A program made the translations under genes and the position numbers. The notes under the pieces were generated by a model. The model did no database searches and was not told the origin of the DNA. It saw only the letters and a list, made by a program, of their open reading frames with translations. A stretch of 64,000 nt of DNA, taken from assembly GCF_002849695.1 (NCBI RefSeq), contig NZ_CP018937.1, positions 2,914,001 through 2,978,000 of the forward strand. Reading direction: 5' to 3'. Source of the DNA: Bacteroides fragilis. GTDB lineage: Bacteria; Bacteroidota; Bacteroidia; Bacteroidales; Bacteroidaceae. The stretch's first letter is position 1, and the number at the start of each line of letters is the position of its first letter. Positions 16,755 through 25,855 of the stretch are shown one piece after another.

Positions 16755-17231
16755 ATGGCAGTACCTGTGATGCGCTATCAGCGCTACAAAGATCTGAGCG
16801 ACAAATCGTCGCCCCAAAAGTATTATCTGAAACAAGAGCCGGGCAGCTCCAAAACAGCTACCATCGCCTCCATCGCCAAAGAGATAGAAATCACCGGAGC
16901 CCTGAGCGCGGAAGACGTGACACACGTCATGCAGGCATTCGTCCGGCAACTGAAAAAGTCGCTGGTGGAGGGAAACAAAGTGAAGGTGGACGGGCTCGGT
17001 ACGTTCTACATCACGCTGACTTCCGCCGGAACGGAAACGGAAAAAGAGTGTACCGTAAAGGGTATCAGGCGTGTGCATATCCGCTTTGCCGTGGACAACA
17101 GCCTGCGACTGGCAAACGACAGCACGGCTACCACCCGCGGAGGAGAGAACAATGTGTCGTTCTACATCAAGAGTGAAACGCCCTCCGGCGACGGAGGCGA
17201 CGGAGATATTGTAGATGATCCGACGGCATAA
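16755..17231 (+). CDS. HU/IHF-family DNA-binding protein (long Bacteroides type)
   Basis: 158 residues from ATG 16755 (MAVPVMRYQRYKDLS); upstream codons in the same frame are not protein-like. The core is HU-like: SIAKEIEITGALSAEDVTHV, FVRQLKKSLVEGNKVKVDGL, GTFYITLTSAG, then RRVHIRFAVDNSLR where HU has its DNA-clasping arm. The C-terminal tail is Gly/Asp rich (SGDGGDGDIVDD). It belongs to the group of extended HU proteins found beside DUF4248 and smalltalk genes. It probably shapes DNA or chromatin locally; a structural role in the cassette's own replication or mobility is conjecture. Confidence 0.87.
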   Translation: MAVPVMRYQRYKDLSDKSSPQKYYLKQEPGSSKTATIASIAKEIEITGALSAEDVTHVMQAFVRQLKKSLVEGNKVKVDGLGTFYITLTSAGTETEKECTVKGIRRVHIRFAVDNSLRLANDSTATTRGGENNVSFYIKSETPSGDGGDGDIVDDPTA

Positions 17232-17259
17232 AAATGAATATTTTAAAACACACGAAGCA

Positions 17260-17355
17260 ATGAAAAAAACAATCTGGCACAAAGTGCTGAAAGTGGTGAT
17301 AGCCGTGGCTACTGCCATACTCGGAGCATTGGGAGTCAACGCAATGAATCCTTAG
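17260..17355 (+). CDS. Smalltalk-family peptide (31 aa)
   Basis: A 31-codon frame, 28 bp after the HU-like gene: MKKTIWHKVLKVVIAVATA, then ILGALGVNAMNP. It has a basic start with one Trp and a single hydrophobic helix, the form annotated as 'smalltalk protein' in Bacteroides. The placement directly after an HU-family gene is the usual one. In the genomes I remember, an N-acetylmuramoyl-L-alanine amidase often follows; here none does. It may be a small membrane peptide; no function is established to my knowledge. Confidence 0.72.
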   Translation: MKKTIWHKVLKVVIAVATAILGALGVNAMNP

Positions 17356-17390
17356 ACGATCGATTATCGACATGAATACCCTGCGGGACC

Positions 17391-17410
17391 CTGTGTCCTC
17401 CACGGTAAAA
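17391..17410. repeat. Half copy of the dispersed hairpin repeat (right arm only)
   Basis: CTGTGTCCTCCACGGTAAAA matches the right arm of copies 5, 6 and 8, but the left arm is absent. It marks the end of the accessory block just before the GH65 gene, so it may be a deletion or insertion scar. Confidence 0.55.
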
Positions 17411-17420
17411 AAAGACTTTT

Positions 17421-17454
17421 GATGCACAATGATTGTGCATCAGAAGTTTTTTTT
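17421..17454 (+). terminator. Rho-independent terminator before GH65
   Basis: Perfect stem GATGCACAAT/ATTGTGCATC with almost no loop, then AGAAG and eight T. It should stop transcription from the HU-smalltalk genes before the GH65 gene. Confidence 0.75.
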
Positions 17455-17489
17455 GTATCTTAGGTGCCGATCTAAAAAACACAATCCCA

Positions 17490-19811
17490 ATGACCATGAA
17501 AAAATTCCTCAAGGTAGACGAATGGAACATCATAGAAGAAGGTTTTCACGCCGACAACCTTCGCGCTTCGGAAAGTATATTCAGCCTCGGTAACGGACGT
17601 TTCGGACAGCGAGGCAATTTTGAAGAGTCCTACAGCAGCGACTCCCTGCAGGGATCATACGTAGCAGGAATCACTTTTCTGGACCGCACCCGTGTGGGAT
17701 GGTGGAAAAACGGTTACCCGCGATTCTTCTCACGCATACCGAACACTCCGGACTGGAGCGGCATCTACGTGCGCCTGATCGACGAGGAACTGGATCTGGC
17801 ACACTGGGATGTGGAGAGCTATGAACGCAGGCTGGACATGAAGGCGGGAATCTCGTACCGTGACTTCAGGGTGACTTCGCCCAAAGGCAACACGCTGGAA
17901 GTGCACATAGAGCACATCAACAGCATGGACAACCAGAACCTGTGTCTGATAAAATACAGTGTGACATCGGTGAACTATGAAGGCAAAATCTCGCTGGTAC
18001 CCTATCTGAACGGCGACGTGAAGCACGAAAGCGCCAATTTCGACGAAAAGATGTGGAACATCCTGCGCGCCGAAACCACCAACGACTACGCTTACCTCTG
18101 GGCGCAAACCCGGCGGGAAGATTCACAAATCTGCTGCGCACTGACGTACCGGTTCTTCAGGAACAGCAAACAGATAAGCGTCAGCCCCATCAAGATAGAA
18201 AAAGAAAAACTGACAGGATTCAGCGCCGGAGCGGACGTGAAGCCCGGCGAGAAGGTGACTCTTATCAAGTATACCGCCATCGTGTCGTCGCTGCAATGTG
18301 ACCGTCAGGAGTTGGTAGAGCGCGCTGTGAACGAAGCCAAAGCAGCCAGGGAGCAGGGATGGGAATCGCTGACGGCAGCCCATAAGGAGCGGTGGGCAAA
18401 AATCTGGGAGGAGACGGACGTGGAGATCAAAGGAGACCCGGAAGCACAGCAGGGCATACGGTTCAACATCTTCCAGCTGAACCAGAGCTATCAGGGAGAC
18501 GACGAGCGGCTGAACATCGGTCCGAAGGGATTCACGGGAGAAAAATACGGCGGCAACACGCAATGGAACACAGAATTGTGCTGTGTGCCCTACTTCCTGC
18601 TGTCCACCCCGAGAGAAGTGTGCCGCAAACTGTTGCTCTACCGCTATAACCAGTTGCCCAAAGCCATCGAAAACGCACGTAAACTGGGATTTACCGACGG
18701 GGCGGCACTCTATCCGATGGTGACCATCCACGGAGAAGAATGCCACAACGAGTGGGAAATCACTTTCGAAGAGATACACCGCAACAACATCATAGTATAT
18801 GCCATCATGCAGTATGCCAGGGTGACAGGCAACAAAGAGTACATTGCCCGCTACGGACTGGAGGTGATGATTGCCATCTGCCGGTTCTGGAGCCAGCGGG
18901 TATCCTACTCGCAGGCACGGCAAAAATTTGTGCTGTTGGGAGTGACGGGGCCTAACGAATACGAAAACAACGTCAACAACAACTGGTACACCAACTTCTC
19001 CTGCGTGCAATGCCTGCAAAGCACCATAGACAGCATCGAGATGGTGGCCCACGAATTTCCGGAAGAGTATGCACGGGTGCGCCGTGTCACCCGCTTCAAT
19101 TATGCCGAAGAGACTTCGCGCTGGCAGAAGATTATCGACGGAATGTATCTCCCCCGGGACGAACAACAGGGCATCTTCATACAGGATGACGGCTATCCGG
19201 ACAAGGAGCTGACCACGGTGGACGATATCCCGGCAAACGAACGGCCGATCAACCAATGGTGGTCATGGGACCGTATCCTGCGTTCGTGCTACATCAAGCA
19301 GAGCGACGTGCTGTTAGGACTGTTCCTGTATTACGAAAACTTTGACCGTGAAACGATTCTCCGGAACTTCCGGTTCTACGAACCCCGTACCGTACACGAA
19401 TCATCCCTGTCACCTTTTGTCCACGCCATTCTGGCTGCCTGGATAGGCGACACGGAAGAAGCCTACCGCCTCTTCCTGCATGCCACGCGCCTGGATCTGG
19501 ACGACTATAATAATGAGGTACACCAAGGGTTGCACATCACAAGCATGGCGGGAAGTTGGCAGGTCATCGTACGCGGATTTGCGGGAATGAAAATACTGGA
19601 CGGACAGCTCGACTTCAACCCCATCATCCCCCAAGCGTGGGACAGCTATACATTCAAAGTAAATTTCCGTGGATGCACCCTGCAGATGAAAGTCGAAAAA
19701 CAGGCGATAAAAATCTCTCTTTTAGAAGGATGTGAGTTGAACATCCGTATCTCCGAAGTTGTTTATAACCTGAAAAAGGGTAAAGATTTGACTGTACCGA
19801 GGCAGAAATAA
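17490..19811 (+). CDS. GH65 disaccharide phosphorylase (maltose/kojibiose-phosphorylase-like)
   Basis: 773 residues from ATG 17490 (MTMKKFLKVDEWNIIEEGFH); a second ATG is two codons in. The N-terminal beta-sandwich (ASESIFSLGNGRFGQRGNFE) is followed by the (alpha/alpha)6 catalytic barrel. The general-acid glutamate is in the family motif VTGPNEYENNVNNNWYTNFS, and the phosphate-binding loop is YEPRTVHESSLSPFVHAI; both are typical of phosphorylases rather than hydrolases. It should convert an alpha-linked glucose disaccharide plus phosphate to beta-glucose 1-phosphate and glucose, in the cytoplasm since no signal peptide is seen. With the LacI, MFS and SusCDE genes it completes an uptake route, although the accessory block at 8.3-17.4 kb now separates it from them. 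Exact linkage specificity (maltose, kojibiose, nigerose, trehalose) is not decided. Confidence 0.92.
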   Translation: MTMKKFLKVDEWNIIEEGFHADNLRASESIFSLGNGRFGQRGNFEESYSSDSLQGSYVAGITFLDRTRVGWWKNGYPRFFSRIPNTPDWSGIYVRLIDEELDLAHWDVESYERRLDMKAGISYRDFRVTSPKGNTLEVHIEHINSMDNQNLCLIKYSVTSVNYEGKISLVPYLNGDVKHESANFDEKMWNILRAETTNDYAYLWAQTRREDSQICCALTYRFFRNSKQISVSPIKIEKEKLTGFSAGADVKPGEKVTLIKYTAIVSSLQCDRQELVERAVNEAKAAREQGWESLTAAHKERWAKIWEETDVEIKGDPEAQQGIRFNIFQLNQSYQGDDERLNIGPKGFTGEKYGGNTQWNTELCCVPYFLLSTPREVCRKLLLYRYNQLPKAIENARKLGFTDGAALYPMVTIHGEECHNEWEITFEEIHRNNIIVYAIMQYARVTGNKEYIARYGLEVMIAICRFWSQRVSYSQARQKFVLLGVTGPNEYENNVNNNWYTNFSCVQCLQSTIDSIEMVAHEFPEEYARVRRVTRFNYAEETSRWQKIIDGMYLPRDEQQGIFIQDDGYPDKELTTVDDIPANERPINQWWSWDRILRSCYIKQSDVLLGLFLYYENFDRETILRNFRFYEPRTVHESSLSPFVHAILAAWIGDTEEAYRLFLHATRLDLDDYNNEVHQGLHITSMAGSWQVIVRGFAGMKILDGQLDFNPIIPQAWDSYTFKVNFRGCTLQMKVEKQAIKISLLEGCELNIRISEVVYNLKKGKDLTVPRQK

Positions 19812-19828
19812 ACGATCAACGGTTTTCA

Positions 19829-19958
19829 ACGATGAACGAGGGCTCACCACGGAGGACACAGAGGACACAGAGAAGATTTTCTCTTAAAATAATCCTATAA
19901 ACAAGAGATTAAAACTCTGTGTCCTCTGTGTCCTCCGTGGTGAGTTCTCGTTCATCGT
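19829..19958. repeat. Dispersed hairpin repeat, copy 8, with extended arms
   Basis: The usual arms (CTCACCACGGAGGACACAGA ... TCTGTGTCCTCCGTGGTGAG) are extended outward by another complementary pair, ACGATGAACGAG and CTCGTTCATCGT. At about 50 nt per arm this is the longest and most regular stem of the family in the window, which suggests recent origin or selection for pairing. Confidence 0.85.
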
Positions 19959-20042
19959 AACCAAGTCTCGCCACACCCGCCTCAGGTTGTTAATAATATT
20001 AAATTATCAAACCGGAAAACTGTTTATAGTTTTTCAGTTTCA

Positions 20043-20050
20043 TATCTTTG
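20043..20050 (+). promoter_or_regulatory. -7 box of the first RND efflux operon
   Basis: TATCTTTG, matching TAnnTTTG, 35 bp before the adaptor start at 20086. Upstream, 19959-20042 is A/T-rich without a clear TTTG -33 element. Confidence 0.55.
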
Positions 20051-20085
20051 CCCCCTCAAAATGAGACTAAACAGACTCTTAATCA

Positions 20086-21147
20086 ATGGGAAATATGAGA
20101 AAAAACTATGGATGTATCCTCGCAGCACTTATTCTATTAACGGCTTGCGGACAAAAGAAAGAAGACAATGCGGCAACAGTACGCCCCGTAAAGACGGCCA
20201 GGGTAGAGTCCCGGTCGGAAATCAGAAAGGACTTTTCGGGCATTGTAGAAGCTGTAGACTATGTGAAACTGGCCTTCCGCGTGAGCGGACAGATCATCAA
20301 CCTGCCGGTGGTAGAAGGCCAGCGGGTCAAAAAAGGACAACTGATTGCGGCCATCGATCCGCGCGACCTGGCCTTACAGTATGCAGCAGACAAATCGGCT
20401 TACGAAACCGCCGCTGCCCAAGTGGAACGTAACAAACGATTATTGGCACGGCAGGCTATCTCGGTACAAGAATATGAAATCAGCGTATCGACTTTCCAAC
20501 AAAAGAAATCGGCTTACGAACTTTCGAGCAACAATATGCGCGACACCAAACTGACCGCCCCTTTCGACGGGTCTATCGAGAAAAGGTTAGTGGAGAACTA
20601 TCAGCGCGTGAACTCGGGCGAAGGCATTGTGCAGCTGGTCAACACCAAGAAACTGCGCATCAAGTTCACCATCCCCGATGCTTACCTTTATCTGCTCCGT
20701 TCCAAAGACCAACATTTCCGCGTGGAGTTCGATACATACCGCGGACACATCTTCAATGCCAAACTGGAGGAATATCTCGACATCTCGACGGACGGTACGG
20801 GTATCCCGGTGACGATCACCATCGACGATCCCGCTTTCGACCATGCCCTGTATGAGGTGAAACCGGGTTTCACGTGCAGCATCCGCTTCTCGGCCGATGT
20901 AGGTCCGTTCCTGGAAGAAACCATGACGGTAGTGCCCCTGAGTGCCATTTTCGGTGAAAGCGAAGGAAACAAAACCTACGTGTGGGTACTGAACGGGAAT
21001 CAGGTAAACCGCCGTGAAGTAACCGTTTACTCTCCGACGGGAGACGCACAGGCCTTTATCTCGAAAGGACTGAAAGCAGGGGAAACGGTAATAATAGCCG
21101 GCGTAACACAACTGGTGGAAGGCGAAACGGTGAAGGAACTGAAATAA
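20086..21147 (+). CDS. RND efflux periplasmic adaptor lipoprotein
   Basis: 353 residues with a lipoprotein signal (LILLTACGQK, Cys about residue 21). The biotinyl-lipoyl-like hairpin and coiled coil are visible (AFRVSGQIINLPVVEGQRVK; AQVERNKRLLARQAISVQEY), then the second lipoyl half (TKLTAPFDGSIEKRLVE) and a beta-barrel domain. It links the inner-membrane pump encoded next to an outer-membrane channel. The pump starts 142 bp downstream, with a dispersed hairpin (21175-21269) in the gap, and a TolC-like gene follows, so this is a three-gene efflux operon. Substrates cannot be read from sequence. Confidence 0.92.
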   Translation: MGNMRKNYGCILAALILLTACGQKKEDNAATVRPVKTARVESRSEIRKDFSGIVEAVDYVKLAFRVSGQIINLPVVEGQRVKKGQLIAAIDPRDLALQYAADKSAYETAAAQVERNKRLLARQAISVQEYEISVSTFQQKKSAYELSSNNMRDTKLTAPFDGSIEKRLVENYQRVNSGEGIVQLVNTKKLRIKFTIPDAYLYLLRSKDQHFRVEFDTYRGHIFNAKLEEYLDISTDGTGIPVTITIDDPAFDHALYEVKPGFTCSIRFSADVGPFLEETMTVVPLSAIFGESEGNKTYVWVLNGNQVNRREVTVYSPTGDAQAFISKGLKAGETVIIAGVTQLVEGETVKELK

Positions 21148-21174
21148 GAGTGCCCACTCAACGCAATAATTAAT

Positions 21175-21269
21175 TTCACCACAGATTACACGGATTAACA
21201 CAGATTTTTTAATCTTATTGGCAATAATATAAATCATTAATCTGTGAAAATCCGTGTAATCTGTGGTGC
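21175..21269. repeat. Dispersed hairpin repeat, copy 9, inside an operon
   Basis: TTCACCACAGATTACACGG and TCCGTGTAATCTGTGGTG arms, GATTACAC subtype. It lies between the adaptor and pump genes of one efflux operon, so it is unlikely to be a simple full terminator; partial attenuation or mRNA processing is possible. Confidence 0.85.
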
Positions 21270-21289
21270 ACTCAAAACCATATACAATC

Positions 21290-24200
21290 ATGAATTTAGC
21301 CAAATATTCATTAGACAATACCAAAGTCATCTACTTCTTTCTGGCTGTATTGCTGATCGGAGGTATCTCCTCTTTCAGCAGCCTGGGTAAGAAGGAAGAT
21401 GCTCCTTTTGTCATCAAATCGGCCGTCATCATGACGCGCTATCCCGGTGCCGAGCCCGCCGAAGTGGAACGGCTGATCACCGAGCCCATCTCCCGTGAGA
21501 TACAGAGCATGAGCGGAGTATACAAGATCAAGTCCGAATCCATGTACGGCATTTCCAAAATCACGTTCGAACTGCTCCCCTCGCTACCGGCCTCCTCCAT
21601 CCCCCAGAAATGGGACGAACTGCGGCGCAAAGTGCTCAACATACAACCCCAATTGCCAAGCGGAGCTTCGGTACCCACAGTATCGGACGACTTCGGTGAC
21701 GTATTCGGTATCTACTACGGCCTGACAGCCGACGACGGATTCAGCTACGAAGAAATGAGGGACTGGGCCGAACGCATCAAGACACAGGTGGTCACTGCCG
21801 ACGGGGTGATGAAAGTCGCACTGTTCGGCACACAGACCGAGGTGGTGAATATATTCGTCTCGGTGAACAAGCTGGCAGGCATGGGTATCGATCCCAAACA
21901 GCTGGCAAGCCTGCTGCAATCGCAGAACCAGATTATCAACACCGGAGAAATCAGCGCCGGCGAACAGCAGTTGCGCATAGTAGCCAACGGTATGTATACC
22001 ACGGTGGACGACATCCGGAACCAGGTAATCACCACCCGCGCCGGACAGGTAAAACTGGGTGACATCGCCGTCATAGAGAAAGGATACATGGACCCGCCGG
22101 GCACCATCATGCGTGTCAATGGCAAACGTGCCATCGGTATCGGCGTATCTACCGACCCGCAACGCGACGTGGTGCTGACGGGTGAGATGGTAGACCAGAA
22201 ACTGGCCGAACTCCTCCCACTGATGCCTGTGGGACTGAACCTGGAAAGCCTTTATCTTGAAAACGTCATAGCCAAAGAGGCGAACAACGGATTTATCATC
22301 AACCTGATTGAGTCGATCCTGATCGTAATTGTCATCATCATGCTGGTGATGGGGATGCGTGCCGGAGTATTGATCGGCTCTTCACTGGTCTTCTCCATCG
22401 GAGGTACGCTGCTTATCATGTCCTTCATGGGTGTAGGACTCAACCGTACGTCACTGGCGGGATTTATCATCGCCATGGGTATGCTGGTGGACAACGCCAT
22501 CGTGGTGACGGACAATGCGCAGATAGCCATCGCCCGCGGAGTGGACCGCCGGAAAGCATTGATCGACGGAGCCACCGGACCACAATGGGGATTGCTGGGA
22601 GCCACGTTCATCGCCATCTGCTCGTTCCTGCCGCTTTATCTGGCACCTTCGTCCGTGGCGGAAATCGTGAAGCCGCTTTTCGTCGTACTGGCCATCTCAC
22701 TGGGATTGAGCTGGGTGCTGGCACTGACACAAACCACCGTATTCGGAAACTTTATCCTGAAAGCCAAGGCCAAAAATGCAGGCAAAGATCCGTACGACAA
22801 ACCGTTCTACCACAAATTCGAAAAGATACTGAGCGTCCTGATCCGGCGCAAAATTGTGACGTTAGGGTCGATGATCGTGCTCTTCATCATCTCACTGGTG
22901 GTGATGGGAATGATGCCGCAAAACTTCTTCCCGTCACTGGACAAGCCCTACTTCCGCGCCGACGTGTTTTATCCGGACGGATATGGGGTGAACGACGTGG
23001 CACGGGAGATGAAGAAAGTGGAAGCCCATCTGCAAAAACTGCCGGAAGTGAAAAAAGTATCGATCACCTTCGGAAGCACTCCGCTGCGTTACTACCTGGC
23101 GTCTACCTCCGTAGGGCCGAAGCCGAACTTTGCCAATGTATTGGTGGAACTGAACGACAGCAAGTATACCAAAGAGTATGAAGAACAGTTCGACGGTTAC
23201 ATGAAAGCCAACTTTCCGAACGCCATCACCCGTACGAGCCTCTTCAAACTGTCGCCGGCTGTGGATGCAGCCATCGAAATCGGTTTCATCGGGCCCAATG
23301 TGGACACGCTGGTGGCACTGACCAACCGGGCACTGGAGATCATGCACCGGAACCCTGACCTTATTAATATACGTAACTCGTGGGGAAATAAAATACCCAT
23401 CTGGAAACCGATCTACAGCCCGGAACGGGCACAACCCCTGGGAGTCTCCCGCCAAGGCATGGCTCAAAGCATCCAGATCGGGACAAACGGCATGACTCTC
23501 GGTGAATTCCGCGAAGGAGACCAGGTGCTGCCGATTCTGCTGAAAGGCAACAGTGTGACGGATTCCTTCCGCATCAACGACCTGCGTACATTACCGGTAT
23601 TCGGCAACGGGCCGGAAACCACCAGCCTGGAGCAGGTAGTGTCGGAGTTCGACTTCCGCTATCGCTTCTCAAATGTGAAGGACTACAACCGCCAGATGGT
23701 GATGATGGCGCAATGCGATCCCCGGAGGGGAGTGAATGCCATCGCGGCCTTCAACCAGATATGGTCGCAGGTGCAAAAAGAGATCAAGGTTCCGGAAGGA
23801 TACACCCTGAAATACTTCGGCGAACAGGAAAGCCAGGTGGAATCGAACGAAGCTCTGGCAAAAAACCTGCCGCTGACCTTCTTCCTGATGTTCACCACCC
23901 TGCTGCTGCTGTTTAAAACCTACCGCAAGCCGACGGTAATCTTGCTGATGCTGCCGCTGATATTTATCGGTATCGTACTGGGATTGCTGCTGTTAGGCAA
24001 GTCATTCGACTTCTTCGCCATCCTCGGTTTGCTGGGACTGATCGGTATGAACATCAAAAATGCCATTGTACTGGTGGACCAGATCGACATCGAAAGTCAA
24101 TCGGGACTCGATCCGCGCGAAGCCGTGATAAAGGCAACCGTCAGCCGTATCGTACCGGTGGCCATGGCTTCGGGTACAACGATCTTAGGTATGCTTCCGT

Positions 24201-24325
24201 TGCTGTTCGACGCCATGTTCGGCGGAATGGCGGCTACCATCATGGGCGGACTGCTTGTGGCTTCGGCACTGACACTGTTTGTGCTTCCGGTAGCTTATTG
24301 CGCCATCCACAGGATTAAGGGATAA
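21290..24325 (+). CDS. RND-family inner-membrane efflux pump
   Basis: 1011 residues from ATG 21290 (MNLAKYSLDNTKVIYFFLAV); codons upstream belong to the hairpin. It has 12 transmembrane helices in two halves and two large periplasmic loops (MTRYPGAEPAEVERLITEPI; YPDGYGVNDVAREMKKVEAH). Helix 4 reads AMGMLVDNAIVVTDNAQIA, with one Asp where AcrB has an Asp pair; the second half has MNIKNAIVLVDQI. This single-Asp form is seen in a group of RND pumps distant from AcrB. It lies between its adaptor and a TolC-like gene. Confidence 0.92.
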   Translation: MNLAKYSLDNTKVIYFFLAVLLIGGISSFSSLGKKEDAPFVIKSAVIMTRYPGAEPAEVERLITEPISREIQSMSGVYKIKSESMYGISKITFELLPSLPASSIPQKWDELRRKVLNIQPQLPSGASVPTVSDDFGDVFGIYYGLTADDGFSYEEMRDWAERIKTQVVTADGVMKVALFGTQTEVVNIFVSVNKLAGMGIDPKQLASLLQSQNQIINTGEISAGEQQLRIVANGMYTTVDDIRNQVITTRAGQVKLGDIAVIEKGYMDPPGTIMRVNGKRAIGIGVSTDPQRDVVLTGEMVDQKLAELLPLMPVGLNLESLYLENVIAKEANNGFIINLIESILIVIVIIMLVMGMRAGVLIGSSLVFSIGGTLLIMSFMGVGLNRTSLAGFIIAMGMLVDNAIVVTDNAQIAIARGVDRRKALIDGATGPQWGLLGATFIAICSFLPLYLAPSSVAEIVKPLFVVLAISLGLSWVLALTQTTVFGNFILKAKAKNAGKDPYDKPFYHKFEKILSVLIRRKIVTLGSMIVLFIISLVVMGMMPQNFFPSLDKPYFRADVFYPDGYGVNDVAREMKKVEAHLQKLPEVKKVSITFGSTPLRYYLASTSVGPKPNFANVLVELNDSKYTKEYEEQFDGYMKANFPNAITRTSLFKLSPAVDAAIEIGFIGPNVDTLVALTNRALEIMHRNPDLINIRNSWGNKIPIWKPIYSPERAQPLGVSRQGMAQSIQIGTNGMTLGEFREGDQVLPILLKGNSVTDSFRINDLRTLPVFGNGPETTSLEQVVSEFDFRYRFSNVKDYNRQMVMMAQCDPRRGVNAIAAFNQIWSQVQKEIKVPEGYTLKYFGEQESQVESNEALAKNLPLTFFLMFTTLLLLFKTYRKPTVILLMLPLIFIGIVLGLLLLGKSFDFFAILGLLGLIGMNIKNAIVLVDQIDIESQSGLDPREAVIKATVSRIVPVAMASGTTILGMLPLLFDAMFGGMAATIMGGLLVASALTLFVLPVAYCAIHRIKG

Positions 24326-24351
24326 AGAAATGAACTAAAATTTAAAAGTAT

Positions 24352-25626
24352 ATGATGAAGAATAAACTTATACTTCTGTTTGCATTGGGACTTTGTACAC
24401 AAGTGCAGGCACAAGCCCCGCATCTGAGCCGTGAGGCATATCGTGACCGTGTGGAAGCTTACAGCCAGGTGCTGAAACAGCAGCATCTGAAATCAATGGC
24501 AAGCACGGACGCACGGAAAATAGCCTTTACAGGATTCCTGCCCAAAGTGGACATCTCCGCCGAGGGAACACTGAACCTGAAAGAGATGGACTCCTGGGAC
24601 GGACCGGCCGGACAATACCGCAACCACACTTATCAAGGGGTATTCGTCGTGTCGCAGCCACTCTATACAGGCGGTGCCCTGCAAGCCCAGAACCGTATAG
24701 CCCAAGCTGACGAAAAACTCGATCAGCTGAGCGAAGAGCTGACACGCGACCAGATTCACTATCAGAGTGACGCCTTTTATTGGAACGCCTCTTCAGCCCG
24801 TGCCATGCTCAATGCTTCGGCACAATATCAGGAAATCGTAGAAAAACAATATGAAATCATCCAAGACCGTTTTAAAGACGGCGCTATCAGCCGCACCGAC
24901 CTGCTGATGATTTCGACACGCCGTAAGGAAGCCGAACTTCAATACATCAGCGCACGCCAGAATTATACACTGGCTCTACAGAAACTCAATATCCTGATGG
25001 GAGAAGAACCCAACGCTCCCGTAGACAGCCTTTGCTCCATCGGTGTCGTGTGTCCGCCTGTCACCTTGCTCCCACTGGACGATGTACTGCAACGCCGTGC
25101 CGACTTTGCCAGCACAGAAGTCAACATCCAGAAAAGCGAGGCGCAACGCAAGGCAGCCCTGAGCCAGTACAATCCGCAAGTAAGCATGTACGTCACCGGC
25201 GGATGGGCCACCGCTTCTCCCAACATGGGATATGACGTGAAGTTTACACCCATCGTAGGCATGAGCGTAAATATCCCCGTGCTACGCTGGGGAGCCAGGT
25301 TCAAGACCAACCGGCAACAGAAAGCCTACACGGGTATACAGAAGTTGCAGCAAAGCTACGTAGTAGACCAGATCAACCAGGAACTGGCTGCCGCACTGAC
25401 CAAGCTGCAGGAAACGGAAGAGCAGGTGAAGACAGCCAAAGAAAATAAAGAGCTGGCAGAAGAAAACCTGGACCTGATCACCTTCTCCTACAACGAAGGA
25501 AAAGCAAATATGGTCGACGTACTCTCGGCACAACTTTCGTGGACACAGGCACATACCAGCTTGATTAATGCTTACCTGGCAGAGAAAATGGCAGTGGCAG
25601 AATACAGAAAGGTTATCAGCGAATAA
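24352..25626 (+). CDS. TolC-family outer-membrane efflux channel
   Basis: 424 residues; signal peptide MKNKLILLFALGLCTQVQA-QAP with the start at 24352 or one codon later. The two OEP repeats are visible as long helices (RIAQADEKLDQLSEELTRDQ; YQEIVEKQYEIIQDRFKDG; ELAEENLDLITFSYNEGKAN). It has no lipobox, so it is a TolC-like rather than OprM-like channel. It starts 26 bp after the pump stop and is the last gene of the operon, followed by a terminator hairpin at 25650. Confidence 0.9.
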   Translation: MMKNKLILLFALGLCTQVQAQAPHLSREAYRDRVEAYSQVLKQQHLKSMASTDARKIAFTGFLPKVDISAEGTLNLKEMDSWDGPAGQYRNHTYQGVFVVSQPLYTGGALQAQNRIAQADEKLDQLSEELTRDQIHYQSDAFYWNASSARAMLNASAQYQEIVEKQYEIIQDRFKDGAISRTDLLMISTRRKEAELQYISARQNYTLALQKLNILMGEEPNAPVDSLCSIGVVCPPVTLLPLDDVLQRRADFASTEVNIQKSEAQRKAALSQYNPQVSMYVTGGWATASPNMGYDVKFTPIVGMSVNIPVLRWGARFKTNRQQKAYTGIQKLQQSYVVDQINQELAAALTKLQETEEQVKTAKENKELAEENLDLITFSYNEGKANMVDVLSAQLSWTQAHTSLINAYLAEKMAVAEYRKVISE

Positions 25627-25649
25627 ACGAAAGCTCTATTTTATACAGA

Positions 25650-25683
25650 CAGAGGCTCTATTCCGGGTGAATAGAGCCTCTGT
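25650..25683 (+). terminator. Terminator of the first RND operon
   Basis: AGAGGCTCTATTC pairs with GAATAGAGCCTCT around a short loop and is followed by GTTTCGT. The stem is strong, the T tract weak. It lies 24 bp after the TolC stop. Confidence 0.65.
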
Positions 25684-25805
25684 TTCGTATATACGCAGCC
25701 TCTATTCTGCCAAAAGTTGACTATTCCAGCCACACATACACATAGAAAATCAACATTTTATATAAAAATCAGACATAAAGTAACACAATATACAACTTTT
25801 CATTG

Positions 25806-25813
25806 TATATTTG
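25806..25813 (+). promoter_or_regulatory. -7 box of the first LruC lipoprotein gene
   Basis: TATATTTG, matching TAnnTTTG, 42 bp before the start at 25856. Confidence 0.5.
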
Positions 25814-25855
25814 CAGTCACAAACGAACAAGTAAATAATCCTAATCACAAAAATA

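Noticed and set aside
11203..17355. Prophage
   Set aside because: The primase-helicase and DUF4373 proteins are phage-like, but there are no integrase, terminase, capsid, tail or lysis genes nearby.
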